Below, piece by piece: positions 59,796 through 64,000 of a DNA stretch of 64,000 bases. A model generated the notes under the pieces. The model was not told where the DNA came from, did not search any database, and saw nothing but the letters and a program-made list of their open reading frames with translations. Source of the DNA: CAZGRP01 sp964527995 (lineage in GTDB: Bacteria > Zhuqueibacterota > Zhuqueibacteria > Oceanimicrobiales > CAZGRP01); NCBI GenBank assembly GCA_964527995.1, contig CAZGRP010000010.1:1-64000 (forward strand), in the 5' to 3' direction. Numbering within the stretch: position 1 is the first letter of the stretch; every line of letters starts with the position of its first letter. A program made the translations under genes and the position numbers.

Positions 59796-62180
59796 TCAGG
59801 GACCGTACGAAATCAGGTTGGCAAGCAAACGGAATGCCCCAGCGTGGATGTTGAGCAACTGCGGCGCCAGCGCCAGATCGATGTACGTCTGGCGACCTTG
59901 GCCGTGGGCCATGGTGACGACGAGTGGCTCCCCATCCGCCTCTGTGCGGATCGGCGCTGTGGCCGATTGCAGGGCCTTGCCTGAGATCCGATGGTATGCC
60001 CGCAGATACAACCAGTTCTCCCAGTCGTCGTTGCTGAGTGGATTGGGCTGGCTCACGAACTCATGGCCCTCATCCATGGCAAGGGGCACCTGCTCGTCGA
60101 GACTCTGCGTCGGCGTCAGCTGCAGACCGGCCCAAAGCGGGTGGGCATTCCAGACCTCGGCGTCCTGGGCCAGCACGATCAGATGCCCGCCCCGGGCGAC
60201 GAACTGTTCCAGATCCGCCTGGTTCTCGGTCAGCTCTGGTCGCAGGGTCAGGGCGCGCCGGTCGATGATGACCACATCTAAATCGCTGATCTCCTGCTGC
60301 AGGCGACGGCCGGGGTCGATCTTCGAAAAATGGACGTTCAGCCGGCGCAAAGCATCGAGGATCGGGCTGTTCGCCAGCGCCGCCACCACTCCAACTCGCT
60401 TCGTCGTGTCGACGGCGACATCGAACTTCCGCGCCGCAAAGCGAGCCACGGTGAGGCCGTTGATCTTCACCGGAATCAGGTACGTTCCCTCCTCCGGACT
60501 GATCTGCCACTGAATCCACAGCGTGTCCACCTGCGTCGCCCCCTTGTGACTCAGGCGAAACGGGCCCGGGTTCGAAGTGGCCAGCGAGTCGTCGACGACC
60601 ACCTTGTCGGCAACCCCGTCGCGCGAGTAGTTCGTCAGGCGCACGATGATGCGTTCACCCGGTACCATGCGGATCAGCGGCGTGAGGACCTCGGTGACAA
60701 ACCGCGGCGCAAAGCGGACGCGCACCGTGCGGCGATAGACGAAGCTCTTCCACCGCGGCGACGCCCGATGGATGATGAAGAAGATCAGATTGGCGTCCAG
60801 GTCGGACCGCTCCAGCCCGTACAGGGCATGCGGAGTATCGAAAGAGACGTTCCGGGGAGTGAGCAGCCGATACGGCTCACCAAGCTTGAGAGGAAATCTC
60901 TTTTCAAATCCCTCGTTCACCACCCAGTTCACATCGACGCCGCCGAAGTAGATCGATGTCTTCCCGTCGCCGCCCATCCCTTCCACTTTGTCGACGGTGA
61001 GGTAGGTCAGCTGCGAGGCTGTCAGCGTCGAGTCACTCAGCGACACCTCGGCACGAACTCCAATCAAGGCGGAACGCAAGTCTTCCAGGCCGCGCTTCCA
61101 GCGCAGCAGCTTCCTCAGCTCCAGGGGACGCAGCAGGTATCGTTGGCTGAGCCGCACACCGATCGAGTCGAGCACGGTGACGATGCGCTGCACAGCGCCG
61201 CGGCTCTTGCCTCGCAGCGTCGGTGCCGTGAGGTCGTGTATCTGATCCTCGATCCACCGCAGGCGAGGCGTGCCGGGTGCGGCCAGCCCGGCGTCGATCG
61301 CCTGCAGGCGCGGCGCCGGCGTCGGGTAGATCACCCGATACGAGGAGCCGCCGTCTCTGCCCCACGATCGCCTCTGAACCGCCAGCGAGACGTAGGCCCG
61401 AGCTGCCTCCTCCCCGATCGTCCGATACGTCTTTTTCCAAATCGGGTGGCGCTGCAGAACCGGTGCAGAGATCGCCGAGCCACGAGTCTCTTCAACAAGA
61501 ACCCGCTGCACCGGCCTGCCGGTATGCGAATCGGAGGCCGTCGGCCGACGCGGCGGTTCGGCCGGTGCGAAATCACGGATTACGGTCAACAGGTCGGATA
61601 TGAGCACGGCCTGCCGCAGACTGCTTCCCGCTCCGGGCCAGTCCGGCGCCACAAGCACAAGGTCGGGCTGAAATCTGTCAACCAGGTCCCGGAGACGCGC
61701 TTGCAGCGAATCGCTCGGCCATCGCATTCGTATCCAGGCCGAATCGCGCGCCGCGGCGATATCGGGCAGGTTGAGGAAATAGAGTTCGCCGTCGAGATAC
61801 GAAAGCGCCTTCGCAGCCTCCTGCCGGCGGACCGCCGCAAGATAAGGAGGATATTCAGCCCGCACATCGCTTTCACCGGCCTCGCCGTTCGTCACATAGG
61901 CGCTCATGATCCGCGCTCCGCGGCCGAGGCGAAAATAAGCCAGCGTCGCCAGGTCCTCGTAGCCAGGCTGCAACGCGATCGACAGCACGTTCAAATCGTT
62001 CTGCAAATCCAGGGAACGCTGATAGACAGCAGCTCGACCCGTCTCCGGGAAGTACGTTTTCGGCGCCGGGCGGCGTCCACAGGATGAGGACAATGCCACA
62101 AGGATCGCCAGAAGAGAAAGCTGGAAGAGACGGAGGCCGCTAGCGCTCCAGGAGGTGGAAGGAGATGGGCGATGTCTCAT
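59796..62180 (-). CDS. PIG-L-like protein lacking the metal site, with C-terminal GATase-like domain
   Basis: 794-residue exported protein. The N-terminus is hydrophobic and ends in a lipobox-like SSSC. Residues from about 60 follow the PIG-L/LmbE deacetylase fold (LNVLSIALQPGYEDLATLAYF, then GARIMSAYVTNGEAGESD). However, the zinc-binding HPDDE is QPGYE and the later HxDH is absent (PDWPGAGSSLRQA). Beta-sandwich regions follow, then a GATase-like region (LDVVIIDRRAL...FVARGGHLIVLAQD). Related long PIG-L proteins occur in Bacteroidetes with an intact site. Probably a carbohydrate-binding or structural pseudoenzyme. Confidence 0.7.
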   Translation of the reverse strand: MRHRPSPSTSWSASGLRLFQLSLLAILVALSSSCGRRPAPKTYFPETGRAAVYQRSLDLQNDLNVLSIALQPGYEDLATLAYFRLGRGARIMSAYVTNGEAGESDVRAEYPPYLAAVRRQEAAKALSYLDGELYFLNLPDIAAARDSAWIRMRWPSDSLQARLRDLVDRFQPDLVLVAPDWPGAGSSLRQAVLISDLLTVIRDFAPAEPPRRPTASDSHTGRPVQRVLVEETRGSAISAPVLQRHPIWKKTYRTIGEEAARAYVSLAVQRRSWGRDGGSSYRVIYPTPAPRLQAIDAGLAAPGTPRLRWIEDQIHDLTAPTLRGKSRGAVQRIVTVLDSIGVRLSQRYLLRPLELRKLLRWKRGLEDLRSALIGVRAEVSLSDSTLTASQLTYLTVDKVEGMGGDGKTSIYFGGVDVNWVVNEGFEKRFPLKLGEPYRLLTPRNVSFDTPHALYGLERSDLDANLIFFIIHRASPRWKSFVYRRTVRVRFAPRFVTEVLTPLIRMVPGERIIVRLTNYSRDGVADKVVVDDSLATSNPGPFRLSHKGATQVDTLWIQWQISPEEGTYLIPVKINGLTVARFAARKFDVAVDTTKRVGVVAALANSPILDALRRLNVHFSKIDPGRRLQQEISDLDVVIIDRRALTLRPELTENQADLEQFVARGGHLIVLAQDAEVWNAHPLWAGLQLTPTQSLDEQVPLAMDEGHEFVSQPNPLSNDDWENWLYLRAYHRISGKALQSATAPIRTEADGEPLVVTMAHGQGRQTYIDLALAPQLLNIHAGAFRLLANLISYGP

Positions 62181-62295
62181 ACGCTACACTTGGAGAAATT
62201 TTCGGGAACAAACGCTGAGGGGCTACCCGCCGAAGGTCAGGCCGACTGCGGAAACCCGCTCGCTCGAAATCGGCCCGTGAAAGCACGCAAATCAA

Positions 62296-62323
62296 ATATA
62301 GGTACGGATGGGAGAAAGTCAAA
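62296..62323 (-). promoter_or_regulatory. likely sigma70 promoter of the PIG-L-like/GWxTD/receptor operon
   Basis: On the minus strand TTGACT (62318-62323), a 16-base spacer and TATATT (62296-62301), about 115 bases before the ATG at 62180. Confidence 0.65.
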
Positions 62324-62410
62324 GGCATTTTTGACCGCGCTTTGAAAAGGTCCGCCGTGCCTCCTCCGGCTCGATGATCACTGAGTCTACCTCGCAAGAC
62401 ATCCAGACAA

Positions 62411-62443
62411 AGAAAAGGCTGCCTTGTTCAGGCAGCCTTTTCC
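62411..62443 (-). terminator. rho-independent terminator after the second PorV gene
   Basis: AAAAGGCTGCC, loop TTGTTCA, GGCAGCCTTTT: a perfect 11-bp stem (62413-62441), followed by CTTTG on the minus strand. Placed as at the first PorV gene. Confidence 0.85.
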
Positions 62444-62473
62444 AAATCCAAGCGGTGAAGTCCACACTCGATG

Positions 62474-63535
62474 CTAGAACCCGAATTTCAAAGAAAACAC
62501 CGAGTTGTTGTCGAAGAAATCGACCGACCGGTAGGCGTAGTCGATCATGATGTCGATACCCGGGGCCGCGTAGTAGAGGCCGAAGCCGACCGTCGGGCCG
62601 AAGATCTGAGCGTCATCCTTGCCTTTCGGCGACAGGTCGATACCGCCGCGACCATATAGCCGAACTCTTTCCATACTATATCCGATCTCGCCGCCAAAGC
62701 GGTAGCTGTCGAGGCCCAGATTGTTGTTCACGAAAGCGCTGGTGATGGTATATTTCATGTTCTCGCTGAACTCGCGCTCCACCGCCAGCCCGATCTCGAC
62801 CGAAGAAGGCAGCTCGAAGCTCGCGGCCTCACTCTTGTAGAACTGCTCCGGCCGCCGGCCCTCGGGCGAGGTGGCCCGGCGCAGCAGACCCGTGCCGTCG
62901 AAGCTGACTTGCGGTCCGACATTCTTCATCGCCACCCCCAGGTCGAGCCCTTTGATACCAGCGACCGAGTGATACTGCACGCCCAGATCGAGCGCAAATC
63001 CCGAACCGGTGACCTGAGCCATCTTTTCGGAGATGATCTTCACCGTGCCACCGGCCGTAATCGCGTCGGTAAAGGCACGCGAATAGGTCAGGCCCACCGT
63101 CACAAAGGTGGGAGAAAAGGTCCGGCCACCGCGCCCCTCTGGGTCATCTACCGTGGTCAAAGGAACGTCGCCGAAGTCCAGTGATTTCACACTGAAGCCG
63201 ATCACACCGAAACCGCCAAACGCTACACCCACAGCACCGTAGTTGACTCGGATGTCCCCGATATACGACATCGAAGAGACCAGCGCCTCAGCCGCGGTCT
63301 GCAGCCGGCCGAGGCCCGCGGGGTTCCAGTGGATCGCCTCCACGCCGATGCTGGTGGCAAGACTTGATCCGCTCATGGCGAGGTCCCGAGCACCGACTGG
63401 GATGAGAAGCTCGGTCGCCGACGCGGTCCCGATCCTCTTGTTCTTGACATCCTGTGCCTGTGAACTGCTCACCATCACGGCCACGGCCATCGCCACGCAG
63501 AGGATCAGTACTGGAAAGGTCACTCGTTTCTTCAT
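62474..63535 (-). CDS. PorV/PorQ-family outer-membrane protein
   Basis: Predicted barrel of 353 residues from ATG 63535 (AAGGAGAT upstream). Signal peptide KKRVTFPVLILCVAMAVAVM. Family segments are GTASATELLIPVGARDLAMSG, GVEAIHWNPAGLG and MSYIGDIRVNYGAVG. The last strand is FFDNNSVFSLKFGF, ending with Phe. Paralogue of 47076-48137, in the same position between a sorted surface protein (upstream) and a strong terminator (downstream). A role in surface delivery of the upstream protein is inferred from PorV. Confidence 0.88.
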   Translation of the reverse strand: MKKRVTFPVLILCVAMAVAVMVSSSQAQDVKNKRIGTASATELLIPVGARDLAMSGSSLATSIGVEAIHWNPAGLGRLQTAAEALVSSMSYIGDIRVNYGAVGVAFGGFGVIGFSVKSLDFGDVPLTTVDDPEGRGGRTFSPTFVTVGLTYSRAFTDAITAGGTVKIISEKMAQVTGSGFALDLGVQYHSVAGIKGLDLGVAMKNVGPQVSFDGTGLLRRATSPEGRRPEQFYKSEAASFELPSSVEIGLAVEREFSENMKYTITSAFVNNNLGLDSYRFGGEIGYSMERVRLYGRGGIDLSPKGKDDAQIFGPTVGFGLYYAAPGIDIMIDYAYRSVDFFDNNSVFSLKFGF

Positions 63536-63587
63536 GGGGTATCTCCTTACGTACAAGTAGGTTAGATCCAAACCATTCAGCGTGGCC

Positions 63588-64000
63588 CTAATAGACGTCC
63601 AGTACCTCTTGCTCCTGAATGATCGCCAGCTTGAGTACCTTTTTGAACTTGCCACCCGAGGGCAACTCCATCTCGACCTCGGCAAGGTACATGCCGCTGG
63701 CCACCGGCGTCCCGGTGTGGTTCAGCAGGTCCCATTTCATGAACTGCGAGGGATCGTCCTTGGTCAGCGTGCGCACCAGCTGGCCGCCCAGATTGAAGAT
63801 GCGAATGGTGACCTTCGGCGGCAGGTTGTTGAAGGTGACGAACCTGGAAAGCCGGTTGGTCTCGGCCGGGTTGAAAGCGTAGTACGGGTTCGGGAACACG
63901 CCGACGTGCTCAGCGCTGAACATCTCCTGCTGCAGGCCCGTTTCAGGTGCTGGCGTGGTAAACTCAAACACGTCGTTCACAGTGTTGATGAAGTTCGGCA
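63588..64000 (-). CDS. C-terminal part of a surface protein with FlgD/Por-like domain, truncated by window end
   Basis: The frame is open to the window edge, so only the last ~137 residues are seen. They form the FlgD/Por-type module: VFPNPYYAFNPAETNRLSRF, then TIRIFNLGGQLVRTLTKDD, ASGMYLAEVEM and the terminal EQEVLDVY. The similarity to the end of the protein at 48255 is strong throughout. A GTG at 63980 is almost certainly internal. It is 52 bases upstream of the PorV gene, mirroring the first module. Confidence 0.85.
   Translation of the reverse strand, partial: PNFINTVNDVFEFTTPAPETGLQQEMFSAEHVGVFPNPYYAFNPAETNRLSRFVTFNNLPPKVTIRIFNLGGQLVRTLTKDDPSQFMKWDLLNHTGTPVASGMYLAEVEMELPSGGKFKKVLKLAIIQEQEVLDVY

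Noticed and set aside
60330..62087. 585-codon plus-strand frame
   Set aside because: Antisense to the PIG-L-like gene; no signal peptide, no domains, low-complexity Arg/Pro composition.

Overview
The window looks like a piece of a metagenome-assembled genome from a GC-rich, Gram-negative bacterium of the FCB side of the tree, most likely a KSB1/Calditrichota-like candidate phylum. The reasons are the combination of GWxTD-domain proteins, PorV/PorQ-family outer-membrane barrels, TonB-dependent receptors with an N-terminal carboxypeptidase-regulatory-like domain, and secreted proteins with a FlgD/Por-like C-terminal module (xPNPYYA...). That taxon is an inference from families; no rRNA gene is present. 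A 100-N scaffold gap flanked by an identical 55-nt overlap shows that this is a draft assembly.

Layout. 1-6.4 kb (+): a sugar ABC transporter (binding protein cut by the window edge, two permeases) runs by stop/start overlaps into otsB and an MscS channel, followed by otsA: an osmotic/trehalose locus without its own ATPase. 6.5-10.3 kb (-): a PaoABC/YagTSR-like molybdenum hydroxylase with a Tat-targeted 2Fe-2S subunit. 10.3-11.0 kb: gene-free DNA rich in small palindromic repeats. 11.0-16.1 kb (-): uvrA, remnants of a HicBA-like toxin-antitoxin pair and a truncated nucleotidyltransferase, and gamma-glutamyltransferase. 16.3-36.3 kb: mostly housekeeping genes: TPR protein, hemW-lepB-lepA, an AGCS symporter, rhomboid and SDH-type proteases, rnr, a phosphomannomutase, the prmC-prfA-DUF1385-rpmE-rho block, a MalK/UgpC-type ATPase and folC.

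36.6-64 kb is almost entirely cell-envelope genes: four TonB-dependent receptors in two subfamilies, three GWxTD proteins, two PorV/PorQ barrels, three proteins with FlgD/Por-like C-termini (one an FG-GAP propeller, one cut by the scaffold gap, one cut by the window end), a lipoprotein, and a PIG-L-like protein that has lost its metal-binding motif. The genes form two parallel modules, each with the order [TonB receptor] - sorted surface protein - PorV - terminator - further genes including a GWxTD protein. This suggests duplication of an envelope uptake/secretion unit that is poorly described. Likely sigma70 promoters precede the GWxTD and PIG-L-like transcription units, and sigma54-like sites precede two of the receptors.

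How the parts may work together: the 5' locus would import sugar, make trehalose and release osmolytes. The separate MalK-like ATPase is the obvious candidate to power that importer. The 3' region would export, anchor and use surface proteins for nutrient capture, with PorV barrels and C-terminal modules for surface delivery, TonB receptors for import, and GWxTD proteins in the periplasm with unknown function.
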